From Bos javanicus (Eukaryota; Chordata; Mammalia; Artiodactyla; Bovidae): a stretch of DNA of 64,000 nt. Location of the stretch: positions 68,145,689 to 68,209,688 of the forward strand of contig NC_083881.1 in NCBI RefSeq assembly GCF_032452875.1, read 5' to 3'. Positions within the stretch are counted from its first letter, which is position 1, and the number at the start of each line of letters is the position of its first letter. Under the pieces are notes generated by a model. It made no database searches. It was not told the origin of the DNA and was given only the letters and a program-made list of their open reading frames with translations. This document shows, one piece after another, positions 1-9,591 of this stretch. Made by a program: the position numbers and the translations under genes.

Positions 1-23
1 CAGGCTCTCTAGGCTTAATACCT

Positions 24-850
24 ATTGTTCAGTCACTAAGTCATGTCCAACTTGGCAACCCCATGGACTGCAGTGCACCAGGCTCCTCTGTCCTCCAGTG
101 TCTCCCAGAGTTCGCTCAAATTCATGTCCATTGAGTTGCTGATGCTATCTAACCAGAGTTGGACGCTATCTAAGCAGAGTCCTCTGTTGCCCCCTTTTCC
201 TTTTGCCTTCAATCTTTCCCAGCATCAGAGCCTTTTCCACTGAGTCCGCTCTTCCCATCAGGTGGTCAAAGTATTGGGGCTTCAGCTTCAGCAACAATCC
301 TTCCAATGAATATTCAAGATTGATTTCCTTTAGGATTTGATCTCCTTGCTGTCCAAGGGACTCTCGAGTCTTCTCCAGCACCACAGTTTGAAAGCATCAG
401 TTTTTCAGCGCTCAGTGTTCTTTATGGTCCAGCTCTTGTTATCCGCACGACTACTGGAAAACCCAAAACTTTGACTATATGGACCTTTATCAGCAAAGGG
501 ATGCTTTTAAATATGCTGTCTAGATTTGTCATAACTTTGCTGACAAGGAGCAGACATCTTTTAATTTCATGGCTGCAGTCACCATCCACAGTGATTTTGA
601 AGCCCAAGAAAATAAAATCTGCCACTGCTTCCACTTTTTCCTCTTCTATTTGCCATGAAGTAATGGGACCAGATGCCATGATCTTAGTTTTCTGAATGTT
701 GAGTTTTAAGCCAACTTTTTCACACTCCTCTTTGACCCCCATCAAGAGATTCTTTAGTTCCTCTTCACTTTCTGTCATTATAGTATCATCTGCGTATCTC
801 AGGTTGTTGACATTTCTCCAGGAAATCTTGATTCCAGCTTGTGATTCATC
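24..850 (-). mobile_element. BovB (RTE) LINE 3' end, reverse orientation
   Basis: Read on the minus strand this is the 3' part of a BovB LINE, from the end of the reverse transcriptase frame through the 3' tail. Interrupted minus-strand frames at 422-778 and 166-384 keep the family-typical stretches GPITSWQIE, GDCSHEIKR and [15 protein letters not shown]. The copy is 5' truncated and broken by stops and indels, and uses the older tail type (TTGTTCAGTCACTAAGTC on the plus strand). No function is expected. Confidence 0.9.
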
Positions 851-1289
851 CTAATACCTTTAGGGGCTGGATTTTGTGACAGTCCTGGGTATAACCCCTT
901 GAAAAGGTTTTCCTTCTCCTGTCACCTTCACCCTGGAACCAGCAAACAAACTTGAAGTGTAGGGAAGAAGGGAGAACAATTTAATGAGTTCTTGTAAGGC
1001 AATTTGCCAGCTTACAAATGTATTGCATTTCTTCCTATCTTCCAACTTCACTTTGGCTAATCTAGTCTGGGAGCAGGCATTCATTACCTTTTTAGTACGG
1101 CATATAGTGCTGAGTAATACAAGAAATTGTGGTGTCACAGAGGAAAAAAAAAAGGTAGAAGCCAACAAGATTTTAGATCTGGATTGTGACTAAGACCATT
1201 AAACCTTTCAAATTTACAATTAGATGGCATTCTATACTGCCCCAAATCTCAGCTTAGGACATAAGAAAACAAGCGGTTTCTGGTGGGTA
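851..1289. other. Non-coding stretch, nothing recognised
   Basis: No repeat family or gene was recognised. The open frames on both strands (860-1168 minus, 984-1193 plus) have no domain, no splice context and ordinary intergenic composition. A run of A residues lies at about 1142-1153. Confidence 0.5.
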
Positions 1290-1640
1290 GTTGCTATGAA
1301 CCGAATTGTGTCCTCCCACCACCACTCCCCCTGCCCAAACTGCAAAACTTTGGGAGATAATGTATGTTTAGACGAAGCTATAAACATGGGACCTTCATGA
1401 TGGTATCAGTGTCCTTGTAAGGGATACAAAAGAGCTTGCTCTCTCTGCCATGTGAGGGCACAGTAAGAAGGGCACCCTATACAAGCCCCTGGAAAAGAGC
1501 TCTCAACTGAAACTGACCATGCTGGCACCTTGCTCTTCTGCTTCTAACTGGAGAGAACTGTGAGAAAGTAAATTTGTTTTTTTAAGCTACCCAGTCTATG
1601 GTATTTTGTTACCATAGACTGAGCGGCCCAAGACAGTAGT
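1290..1640 (+). mobile_element. MLT1-type MaLR LTR
   Basis: Shows the usual MLT1 landmarks in order: GAATTGTGTCC near the 5' end, a central GCCATGTGAGGGCACAG block, AACTGTGAGAAAGTAAATTTG, and a 3' end reading CCCAGTCTATGGTATTTTGTTAC followed by AAGACAG. It is a solitary, diverged LTR; no internal retroviral sequence is adjacent. Confidence 0.8.
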
Positions 1641-1689
1641 GGTGCAGAAGTTCATCAGCAACTCCGTAAGCATCAAACATCGTAACCAA

Positions 1690-1900
1690 ACCCGACTGTT
1701 TTGTCTCTAGGGTATTTTGTTGTTTTTTAAATACTTTTAAATCTCTTTAATACACCTGGAGTTTATTTTGATAAAAGGTGTAAAGAGATGGTCTGACTTG
1801 TCTGTCCCCTAGGCCTGCCTCACCCACAAATTAACCAATTATTCTGTTCTGCAACCTTTAGTAAAATTCTTACCTCAACAATTTGTGATCCTGCTGTCTC
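1690..1900 (-). mobile_element. Old L1 3' fragment (reverse)
   Basis: CACCTGGAGTTTATTTTGAT and the following GTGTAAAGAGATGGTCTGACTT match the conserved antisense L1 ORF2 3' region (usual form: CATCTGGAATTTATTTTGGT). Strongly diverged, no frame left. Confidence 0.55.
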
Positions 1901-2148
1901 TAGTTTTTTACACTTTAGACTTAAGTTGGACTAAAACCTTTAAAATGTACTTTTACCTTAAAATTGCATTAAAATTCTGCTGCAGTTCAAATTTAGTATT
2001 AAATTGTTCTTCTCAACAAAACTATCACTGAAATGGCTTGATGTACAACTTCAGCTGGAGAAACTGAAGGTGGGAGAGGGTTAGTTTCCCCTGGATCAGT
2101 GGTGTAGCATATGGCCCTAGAATCAAGGAGTGCCAAAGTTGTATCTTT

Positions 2149-2362
2149 GGGGCTTCCCTGGTGGCTCAGTGGTAGAGAATCTGGCTGCCAATGCAGGAGA
2201 CACAGGTTCGATCCCTGGGTCAAGAAAATCCTGTGGCAAAGGAAATGGCAACCCATTCCAGTATTCTTGCCTGGGAACTTCCAGGCAGAGAGGAGCCTGA
2301 CTGGGCTTTAGCCCATGGGGTTGCAAAAGAGTCAGTCAGGATTTAGCAAATGAACAACAACA
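2149..2362 (+). mobile_element. Bov-tA SINE
   Basis: tRNA-Glu-derived ruminant SINE. Starts GGGGCTTCCCTGGTGGCTCA, carries the B-box-like GGTTCGATCCC, the Bov-A body (AATGGCAACCCATTCCAGTA) and an AACAACAACA tail. A full-length but diverged copy about 650 bp upstream of UQCRB. Confidence 0.92.
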
Positions 2363-2370
2363 TTTTATCT

Positions 2371-2590
2371 AGAGTCAGATTCTGTAAGGTGAATCTGGAT
2401 TCCTCCTAGTTTAAGTGCCCTTGGACAATTTATGCAACATTTCAGAGTTTCAGTTTCCTCTTCTCTAAAATGGGTACAATCACAGTATTTATCTTACAGG
2501 TTTCCAACGAAATGAAACTAAGTCCATAAAACTTTTAGCGTGTTGCTTGACACAAAGGGCGCAGTTATTATTGCCCAACCTCTCAGAGCT
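2371..2590 (-). repeat. MIR SINE (reverse)
   Basis: Antisense MIR core: TCAGTTTCCTCTTCTCTAAAATGGG followed by a region corresponding to the MIR CTTAG/ATTATT end. Old and diverged. Confidence 0.75.
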
Positions 2591-2640
2591 CGTCAGTAAC
2601 AGAAGCCAAGCTAAAGATCTGGTGTTCTAATTCCTTGCCT

Positions 2641-2762
2641 GCGTGAGTGCTAAGTTGCTTCAGTCTTGTCCGACTCTTTGCGACCCTATGGACCGTCGGG
2701 TCCTCTGTCCGTGGGATTCTCCAGGCGGGAATACTGGAGCGGGTTGGCATTTCCTTCTCCAG
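2641..2762 (-). mobile_element. 5'-truncated Bov-tA SINE with 16-bp TSD
   Basis: The 3' part of a Bov-tA in reverse (GTTGCTTCAGTCTTGTCCGAC to GGCATTTCCTTCTCC). It is bracketed by TTCTAATTCCTTGCCT at 2625-2640 and the same 16-mer with one change (T to C) at 2763-2778, which defines the insertion exactly. It lies about 110 bp upstream of the CpG-rich UQCRB promoter and 257 bp upstream of the ATG. Confidence 0.93.
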
Positions 2763-2897
2763 TTCTAATTCCTCGCCTAGTGTTTTTCCCCACCTTGTCG
2801 CAGGGAACCTATCGCGGTTCCACGCCTACGAGATTAGCATAATCGTGACCGACAGGTGCAGGACCTCTGAAGAGCCCAAAGGCTGGTCGCCAGAACT

Positions 2898-2907
2898 GCG
2901 CCTGCGC
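2898..2907. promoter_or_regulatory. NRF-1-like site 1
   Basis: GCGCCTGCGC inside TGCGCCTGCGCG. The NRF-1 consensus is YGCGCAYGCGCR; only the central A differs (C here). Near-palindromic. Confidence 0.6.
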
Positions 2908-2936
2908 GAGCGTCTCCCCGCCCCCTACGCGCCTCC

Positions 2937-2948
2937 GACGTGACGCAA
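2937..2948. promoter_or_regulatory. CRE/ATF-like site
   Basis: GACGTGACGCAA contains a TGACG half-site of the CREB/ATF type and an ACGTGA core. Motif match only. Confidence 0.45.
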
Positions 2949-2949
2949 C

Positions 2950-2959
2950 GCGCCTGCGC
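2950..2959. promoter_or_regulatory. NRF-1-like site 2
   Basis: Second exact copy of GCGCCTGCGC, 52 bp downstream of the first, which is five helical turns. Confidence 0.6.
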
Positions 2960-3014
2960 CCTGGGCCCGCTCGACCTCTAGGACTTACCCAGGAGGCAAC
3001 GCTCTGTGTAAGGT

Positions 3015-3027
3015 CAATATGGCGGGC
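3015..3027 (+). promoter_or_regulatory. YY1-like site overlapping the start codon
   Basis: CAATATGGCGGGC matches the YY1 consensus AANATGGCGGC closely and contains the UQCRB initiator ATG (3019-3021). YY1 sites that overlap the ATG or first exon are a known arrangement in housekeeping and mitochondrial genes. Confidence 0.6.
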
Positions 3028-3037
3028 CGGCCAGCTG
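3019..3037 (+). CDS. UQCRB: UQCRB coding exon 1
   Basis: Codons 1-6 (MAGRPA) plus the first base of codon 7; the 5' splice site GTAAGT begins at 3038. The 5' UTR lies upstream within the CpG-rich block. Confidence 0.96.
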
Positions 3038-6000
3038 GTAAGTGAGGGGCGGCCTGCCTGGCGGGCATCGCCGCCCTGAACCTTTTATACTCGCAGCAAC
3101 TTGCTGCTCTCCCTGTGCTCGGTCTAAAAGGCCAGGTTTATGGCGGGAGGGAAGGAGGCGGCTCCAGCCCACCTCAGAGACGCCTTGGGCCCATTCCCTT
3201 TCAGTCTCCGGGGCCGGCTGTTGGTGAAGGTGCCCGCGGTGGCCCCCATAGCCCTGGCGCTCCGGATGCTCGAGCTCTGAGCCCTTCTCCTCTCGACCTC
3301 AGAAGAAGTTCAAGGGCACCAGGAGATAATTAGAGGCTCTCAACCCAAATGAACCGAGCGTTTACTGTGAGCCAGGCGCTGGCGTGTGCATTAGCTAGGT
3401 CCCTTCTGTCAAAGCAAGGACAGTGTCCGTTTTCCTTGTAGGCTGGTAAAATAACTGAGGCGAGTGGCCGGAGGAATCAGGATTGGAAGCCTCGCCGCAC
3501 CTCTCTCGCGCTTCTCAAACGGAATTTAGAGGCAGCTGAGTGAGTGAGGGTTACGACGAAGCTTCAGTTTAATAACCTTGGCTTATCTGGAACATCCACT
3601 TGGTCTTTGGATTTGGAGACATTTGCATCTATTCTAGGTATTGGAACAGATGTGTTTATTATGGAATAGGACGCAGATATTACTGGAATAGTTAAACAGC
3701 GTGAAAAAATACAGTCCCTTCCCCGCCCCCCACTCCCCGCGCCCCGCTTTTTGTCGGTCCCTAACCCGCCTGCCAGTGCAGGAGACGCGGGTTGGAACCC
3801 CGGGTGGGGAAGATCCTGTGGAGTAGGAAATGGCAACCCGCTCCAGTATTGCCTGAAAAATTCCATAGACTGTGGAGGCTGGTGGGCTCTATGGGTCCAC
3901 TTTGCGACCATGGGGTCGCAGAAAGTCGCAGGCGACTGAACACACACACACCTCCTAGCTTTTTTTGAAAAAGTTGGTCCCTATTTCTGTACCTCCAGCA
4001 GTTGTTAAGCTATTAGGAAACACCGGATTGCCAGAAAAATTCGTTACCCATGACCTTGAGCCTTGGGGGAGTGGCGGAGACATTTAAAAATTCATTATTT
4101 CCTTAACTAGACAACTACTGAAGACATTGTGCTTCAGTGCTGTGTTTGGAAACTACATAGACCTGGCCTCAGCTCCATCACTGGCTGCCTCTGATCTTGG
4201 ATGGGATAATTTATGTAATACTTACTGCTCTTTTGCAAGGATGGGCGGGTTGTAAGTAACTCAGGCAAGGGAGTAAAACAAATAGAAGAGTGCCTGGCAC
4301 AGGGTAAGTGTTCAGTGAATATTAAACATTATTACGATCACTGGTAACTATGTTTTCAAGTAATTCTCTCCTACAAGTGTGTGTAGATTGTTGACGCTTT
4401 GTTAATTGTTACTTTAGAAGCATTAATTTCCAAAGAGAGTTACCAAAGCTGTGATGTCTAAGAGGTTGAATCAAAAGAGAGTTTGTTTTCCTTCCTTGGT
4501 TAGGGACTATCCCTAAGACAAAACTTTAAAAGAAAATTTAAACTTTCCGTACCTCCCCTTCTGTACCACGTCTCTCCTGTAAACATCAGACACTGTCATG
4601 TTGCCTTTAGCTCCTACTGGGTAGCCCATCAAGCTCAGTTCTGTTTCGGAAAGAGTTTTAACGTTACCTGTTTCTCCTCATACACTTTGAAATAATTCAT
4701 TCCCTCCATGGAAAGTTAGCTGCTGGGGAAGAGGGCTAGTCCATATGGGATCAGAACCCTGCCAGAAATACATATATTTTTAAAGAGAGTAGCCAAGTGA
4801 AATAAAAGTAATGTCAAATAAAAGTTTTGGAAGATGGGGGTCATTTAGATCTGCTAGTGTATCGTGAAAGCTCATATTTTCATACAACTCCAACTCCCTT
4901 GAAAAGTTTAGAGTTATTTCCTGTAACCTGTTTCTGAAATTGCAAATGATGGAAAAGTTCCCAGTTTCTTTTCCATCTCCCACTCCTTTAATTCTAACAG
5001 CAGCAAGGGGACATAAAGGAATGGGATGCTTGACTTTGAAAAGCTGGAGTGGCAGTACAGTTGCCCCTCCGTATCCGCTGGTTCCACACTGGAGGATTCA
5101 GCCAACCTCCTGATGGAAAATAGTTTGAAAAAAAAATTTCACAAAGTTCAAAAAAACAAAACTTGAACTTGCTGCTCTCAGCCATCTATTTACATAGCAT
5201 TTATTTTGTATTTACATCGCTCTTACATTGTATTAAGGTGGCAGTGGTAGTAAAGAATGCCTCAGGAGACTCAAGAGAGGCAGGTTTGATCCCTAGGTTG
5301 GGAATTTTGCCTGGAGGAGGAAATGGCAACTCACTCCAGTATTCTTTCCTGGCAAATCTGAGGGACAGTGGATCCTGGTGGGCTACAATCCATATAGGGT
5401 TGCAAAGAGTCATACATGACTGAGTGACTAAGCACAGCCCAGAGAAGATTTAAAGTAGGAAGACGTGCTTGGATTATATGCAAACACTGTACCATTTTAT
5501 ATAGAGGACTTGAGCCTCTTGGAGTTTGATATCTGAGGGGGGTCCTGAAATCAGTCCCTTGCAGATAGTGAGGGACTGTAGTCATACCTATAGGTCTTTC
5601 AGGTGTTTGAGTTTATCCTTTTTCCTTACTGTCCAGTTTTTACCTGCAATCACTTGCTGATAGACGAAGTAAGCAGTTTTTACCTACAATATATAGAGTA
5701 TATGCTTTTAGAAGAAATTCCTTCCTGTGTTTGCATTCTTTTAAGTGGGATTATTAGCAATTAATAGTGTGACAATATCAGTTTCAGCATCAAGCAGGTG
5801 GCTGGAAGGTATTCGAAAATGGTATTACAACGCTGCCGGGTTCAATAAACTGGGTGAGTATTTGTGCTTTTTTATTTTGTTTTCTTCTTTTTCTGAGTAT
5901 AGTGCTTTTGTAGGAGTTATTATGGATCCTCAGAATACATGAACTGTTTGTACCTGTGTACCTTAAATTTTAAAATTAAGTCACATTTTATTGTTAAATC

Positions 6001-7584
6001 CGTTTCCTTTTTATTATTGAGGGATGGAATTGTCCCAAATGTATGAGGTGGACATGATTTATGTTCTTGAAATATGAGAGTAGAACATTTTCCCTATTAT
6101 ATGTTCCCTCTCTCAGCTCCTCTCCTTAGCATTTTAAAATTTAAGTTATGTGAACTTTGAAAGTAGAGATTTTCAAATGTGAAAATTGTCTGCTGTCTTT
6201 ACAGTTAGTTGATTTCTGAACTTTTTTTTGGAACTTTATACTTTGTGGTGAACTTCATCTTTTGTAACTGAAGCCTGATGGAAGCATCGTTAAATGTTAA
6301 TGGTTCCTTAGTACACTGTCATTTTAAGGTTCTTTAATTCCTCGAGCTCAGAATTACAAACTATACTAAGGTAGAGATGTGGTTTATTCATATGTGTTTA
6401 AAAACACGGTAGACATTTTAAATGTTTTTAAAATTACTGTAGATAAAATGTGAACTTTGTGGAAATATATTTTAAAAGACTCATTGTTTCCACAGTACCA
6501 TTTAAGAAATAATCCATTAAATAACCCATTATTGTATGTGAAATGGCATTGAGTTTCCATCATAACTATTTCTGGATATATCACCCAAGTTAATGACTTA
6601 AGTTATAAGTCAAAATTTTACTTATTTTTTAAGAAGTTATTTTCAAGGTGCATATTCATTCTAACTTTGTTTTTTTACCATAGGCTTAATGCGAGATGAC
6701 ACAATACATGAGAATGATGATGTAAAAGAAGCCATAAGAAGGCTTCCTGAGAACCTTTATAATGACAGAGTATTTCGCATTAAGAGAGCACTGGACCTCA
6801 GCATGAGGCAGCAGATCCTGCCTAAAGAGCAGTGGACAAAATATGAGGAGGTAGGACAGTTTTTGTGTATTTAATAATGTTGGCCATTAAGAGTTGAATA
6901 TTAGAAACAAAGAAGACATTGATTTGTATAGTGCTTTAGAGTTCTTAAAGTTGTGTCAGATCAATATCCTTATGATAGTCTTGTGAGGTTAGAGCAAATG
7001 TTAGCTCTGTTTTAGAGATAAACACATTGAGATCTAGTGATGAAGTGACTTTCCAGATCACTAAACACATCCCTGAGATAGAGATCCAGGAGTAGAATCC
7101 AGGTCTCCCTCCCAGGCCATGTTCTCCCTCTGCACTCTGCTTGAATGAAGAAAGGGTGGTGTTTATGTGATCGGCCCCTTTAGTGGCTTTCTGGCTCCTA
7201 GAAAGGCTGAAGCAATCCCTCACCCCTGGGACTGCATTGAAACTAGGCCAAACCTTGTAGACTCTCATTTCTTTCTCTTTGACAGACTCTCTGATAACCT
7301 ATCAGAACAGCTTATTAACAATATTTTTGTGGCATTTTACATAAGTGAAAAGCAGACAGTTTTCAGTCTGCTTGAGAATATATTTTCTTAAGTTGGAAAT
7401 AAGTTTTGTAGATTTCTTTTTTTGTTTAATATTAACCTGTTGAATATTTGGGATATATCAATATGTGATGATGGCATATACTATTTTTCTTTTGTTCATT
7501 TTTTAGGATAAATCCTACCTTGAACCGTATCTGAAAGAGGTTATTCGGGAAAGAAAAGAGAGAGAAGAATGGGCAAAGAAATAA
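3019..7584 (+). CDS. UQCRB: UQCRB, cytochrome b-c1 complex subunit 7 (four coding exons joined)
   Basis: Encodes the 14-kDa subunit (QCR7 family) of mitochondrial respiratory complex III, a small helical protein on the matrix side of the inner membrane that packs against cytochrome b and the core subunits and is needed for complex assembly. Coding segments 3019-3037, 5782-5853, 6684-6850 and 7507-7584 join to 336 nt, 111 residues plus TAA, the family's normal length. The product starts [19 protein letters not shown], contains [31 protein letters not shown] and [14 protein letters not shown], and ends [11 protein letters not shown], all typical of mammalian UQCRB. There is no cleavable presequence or membrane segment, as expected. 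Introns are phase 1, 1 and 0, all GT-AG. No frameshift or stop; it appears intact. The start was chosen because exon 1 has a single in-frame ATG that gives the family N terminus. Confidence 0.98.
3758..3952 (+). mobile_element. Bov-tA SINE in UQCRB intron 1
   Basis: GCCTGCCAGTGCAGGAGACGC, GGTTGGAACCC (B-box position), AATGGCAACCCGCTCCAGTA and an ACACACACAC tail. Same sense as the gene, diverged and CpG-rich for its class. Confidence 0.85.
4135..4345 (-). repeat. MIR SINE (reverse) in intron 1
   Basis: GAGTGCCTGGCACAGGGTAAG and TGTTCAGTGAATATTAAAC mark the antisense MIR 5' end; the left part matches the degenerate core. Confidence 0.65.
5058..5578 (+). mobile_element. Tigger-type DNA transposon fragment in intron 1
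   Basis: Non-autonomous TcMar-Tigger element. It starts CAGTTGCCCCTCCGTATCC and ends GTGAGGGACTG with a TA dinucleotide on each side (5056-5057, 5579-5580), the Tigger target site. Internal landmarks TTTACATAGCATTTA and TATGCAAACACTGTACCATT fit the family. No transposase frame. A Bov-tA has inserted at 5237-5439. Confidence 0.75.
5237..5439 (+). mobile_element. Bov-tA SINE inside the Tigger element
   Basis: GGTTTGATCCCTAGGTTGGG, AATGGCAACTCACTCCAGTA and ACTGAGTGACTAAGCACAGCCC. It lacks the first bases of the consensus. It is younger than the Tigger copy because it interrupts it. Confidence 0.85.
5782..5853 (+). CDS. UQCRB: UQCRB coding exon 2
   Basis: Acceptor CAG at 5779-5781, donor GTGAGT from 5854. 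Completes Val-7 and encodes [19 protein letters not shown] and FNKL, leaving the first base of Gly-31. The 830-bp intron 2 that follows is AT-rich with no repeat recognised by eye. Confidence 0.97.
6684..6850 (+). CDS. UQCRB: UQCRB coding exon 3
   Basis: Polypyrimidine tract and TAG acceptor at 6681-6683, donor GTAGGA from 6851. Encodes residues 31-86, the central helical part of the protein, ending KYEE at a codon boundary (phase 0). Confidence 0.97.
6915..7110 (+). repeat. MIR SINE in UQCRB intron 3
   Basis: Sense MIR core: CTTGTGAGGTTAGAGCAAAT, TTTTAGAGATAAACACATTGAG, then the ATCCAGGTCTCCCTCCCAGGCC end. Diverged. Confidence 0.65.
7507..7584 (+). CDS. UQCRB: UQCRB coding exon 4
   Basis: TTTTTTAG acceptor ends at 7506. 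Encodes residues 87-111 ([15 protein letters not shown] to EREEWAKK) and stops at TAA 7582-7584. A short 3' UTR follows. Confidence 0.97.
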   Translation, partial: DKSYLEPYLKEVIRERKEREEWAKK

Positions 7585-7693
7585 TTCAGTAATCTAAATC
7601 TGTGGATACAGCTGTTCTCAAGTATTTTTATGAAGTTGGTTAAACCTGAAGTGTACAATGTAGAACTATTTGGGCTGTAAATGTATTACTTTA

Positions 7694-7699
7694 AATAAA
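7694..7699 (+). terminator. UQCRB: UQCRB poly(A) signal
   Basis: AATAAA 110 bases after the stop codon, followed by a T/G-rich stretch (TTGTTAGAGTTTTGGAGTT), so cleavage is likely near 7712-7720. The 3' UTR is therefore only about 130 nt. Confidence 0.85.
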
Positions 7700-7878
7700 T
7701 ATTATAACTATTGTTAGAGTTTTGGAGTTCTAAACCTTATTCTGAATAACTACTGAATTTATGTTGCTACTGTAGATAAGCAAGATATCTCGAAGCCCCA
7801 GCAGGGCCTTCCTTGCAAGGATGGAATGGGGCAAGAAACAAACACCAGGGACTTTGTTTTATCTGAAGTAAGTAGCAC

Positions 7879-8100
7879 GGGGCTTCCCATGTGGCACTAG
7901 TCGTAAAGAATCCTCTGTCCAGTGCAGGAGACATAAGAGGTGCAGGTTCAGTCCCTGGGTTGGGAAGGTCCCCTGGAGAAGGAAATGGCAACCCACTCCA
8001 TCCAGTCTTCTTGCCTGGAGAATCCCCATGGACAGAGGATCCTGGCAGGCTGCCGTCCATAAGATCACAGTCAGACACGACTGAAGCGACTTAGCATAAC
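7879..8100 (+). mobile_element. Bov-tA SINE downstream of UQCRB
   Basis: GGGGCTTCCCATGTGGCACTA start with GGTTCAGTCCCTGGGTTGGG, AATGGCAACCCACTCCATCC and ACTGAAGCGACTTAGCATAAC. Belongs to the subfamily with an extra TAAGAGGTG-type insertion before the B-box region. Confidence 0.9.
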
Positions 8101-8411
8101 ATATATAAACAGCGCAGCAGACTGGCTCTCACACTTTGAAAGTTACTGAATGAAAGGAGAGAAGATTCAGCCCCTAGTTTGCCAGGATTGGGAAAGAGCC
8201 ATTATCAACCACTGTTGTCCAAATAAATTTTGCATCCTATCTTTTTAAAAAAATTATGTATTTAATCCCAATATGGGTCTGTATAAGTTATATATATGTG
8301 CTCCTGTGCTAATATGTATTTCAGAAAATAAAAAGTAGACAATAGGCAAGACATTTTGTCCAGCTCCCAGTGACTTTTCCACTTACGAAATGATCATTAA
8401 AGTCTATTTTG

Positions 8412-8538
8412 GGACTCCCCTGGCAGTCCGGTGGTTAAGATGCCACACTTCCATTTCAGGGGGCACAGGTTCAATCCTTGGTCAGGGAACCTAAGATTCT
8501 ACATGCGTAGCGGTGCAGCCAAAAAAAAAAAAAAAAAT
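8412..8538 (+). mobile_element. CHR-2-type SINE
   Basis: GGGACTCCCCTGGCAGTCCGG with AGGTTCAATCCTTGGTCAGGG and a poly(A) tail of 18 at the end. This tRNA-derived family is shared by whales, hippos and ruminants and is distinct from Bov-tA. Confidence 0.8.
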
Positions 8539-8801
8539 CTGTTGTAAGCGTTAGATAGTAATGATATTTAAAAGTAAAGCTATAGTCCAGTTACATGTTA
8601 GAACCATCCTATAATGTCATCATTCCCACCCCTAAATTCTAAAATGCTTATTTTGGTGAAAGAGAGAACACAGAACCACAGCAAGTAGGGGAAGGAATTG
8701 TGGAACCTGCAGTCTACAGTGTTCCATAAGCTAGTGTGTGGTACACCATCTCTAATTGGGATTGTCCCTTGAAAAAGTGTGAAAGACAATTTTTGTATTT
8801 A

Positions 8802-9589
8802 GAGGCATGCCTCAGAGATACAGTGAGTTCAAGTCCAGACCACCACAATAAAGCAAATACTATAACAAAATGAGTCGCAGTTTTTGGTTTCCCAGTGCAT
8901 GTAAAAATTCAGTCGCTCAGTCGTGTCCAACTGTGACCCCATGAATCGCAGCACGCCAGGCCTCCCTGTCCATCACCAACTCCAGGAGTTCACTCAGACC
9001 CATGTCCATCGAGTCAGTGATGCCATCCAGCCATCCTATCCTCTGTCGTCCCCTTCTCCTCCTGCCCCCAATCCCTCCCAGCATCAGGGTCTTTTCCAAT
9101 GAGTCAGCTCTTCCCATGAGGTGGCCAAAGTACTGGAGTTTCAGCTTTAGCATCATTCCTTCCTAAGAAATCCCAGGGCTGATCTCCTTCAGAATGGACT
9201 GGTTGGACTCTCAAGAGTCTTCTCCAACACCACAGTTCAAAAGCATCAGTTCTTCGGTGCTCAGTTGTAAAAATTACAACTGTACAATTAAGTGTGTGGT
9301 AACACTGTGCTTTAAAAAACCAATGTATGTACCTTAGCTAAAAGATTCTTGCTAAAAAATCCTAACCATCATCTAAGCCTTCAGCAAGTTATAAGATCGA
9401 AATCACTGATCACCATAACAAATATAATAAGTTTGAAATGTTTCAAGAATTGTCAGAATGTCACAAAGACGTGTTCCAAATGCTGTTGGGAATTGGCGCC
9501 AATAAATGTGCTGGACACAGGGTTGCCACAAACCTCCCATTTGTAAAGAAAATCAATATATGTGAAGCCTAATGAAGGAGGTATGCCTG
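8802..9589 (+). mobile_element. Internally deleted Tigger1 element
   Basis: Starts GAGGCATGCCTCAGAGATA, ends GAGGTATGCCTG with TA at 9590-9591. Interior landmarks CCAGACCACCACAATAAAGC, GCTAAAAAATCCTAACCATC and AGGGTTGCCACAAACCTCCC are Tigger1. Most of the transposase gene is deleted, leaving a MITE-like copy, later interrupted by BovB at 8910-9265. Confidence 0.85.
8910..9265 (-). mobile_element. BovB 3' fragment with exact 10-bp TSD
   Basis: Reverse BovB 3' end from the CAGTCGCTCAGTCGTGTCC tail to the C-terminal endonuclease/RT 3' region. TGTAAAAATT is present at 8900-8909 and 9266-9275, so both ends are fixed. A minus-strand frame at 8917-9156 preserves [20 protein letters not shown]. Confidence 0.95.
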
Positions 9590-9591
9590 TA

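Larger units (their letters stand above)
2870..3018 (+). promoter_or_regulatory. UQCRB: UQCRB core promoter, CpG-rich and TATA-less
   Basis: The only strongly CpG-rich segment of the window, running on into intron 1 to about 3330. It has no TATA box. It holds two identical GCGCCTGCGC decamers (2898-2907 and 2950-2959), each one base off the NRF-1 consensus, with a CRE/ATF-like GACGTGACGCAA (2937-2948) just before the second. NRF-1, CREB/ATF and YY1 are the standard regulators of nuclear genes for respiratory-chain subunits, which fits the product. The start of transcription is not determinable by eye; roughly 2960-3015 is likely. Confidence 0.8.

Noticed and set aside
1290..1640. Possible intact endogenous retrovirus around the MLT1 LTRs
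   Set aside because: Only solitary, decayed LTRs are seen (also at 17736, 22607, 28526 and 30592); no gag, pol or env sequence is next to them.
1..3018. Bidirectional promoter with a divergent gene upstream of UQCRB
   Set aside because: No exon or reading frame is visible on the minus strand upstream; the region is mostly repeats. From the human map the upstream neighbour is expected to be transcribed in the same direction as UQCRB.
3564..3947. A 127-codon minus-strand frame in UQCRB intron 1
   Set aside because: It runs through an antisense Bov-tA (the [18 protein letters not shown] translation typical of this SINE) and is not a gene.
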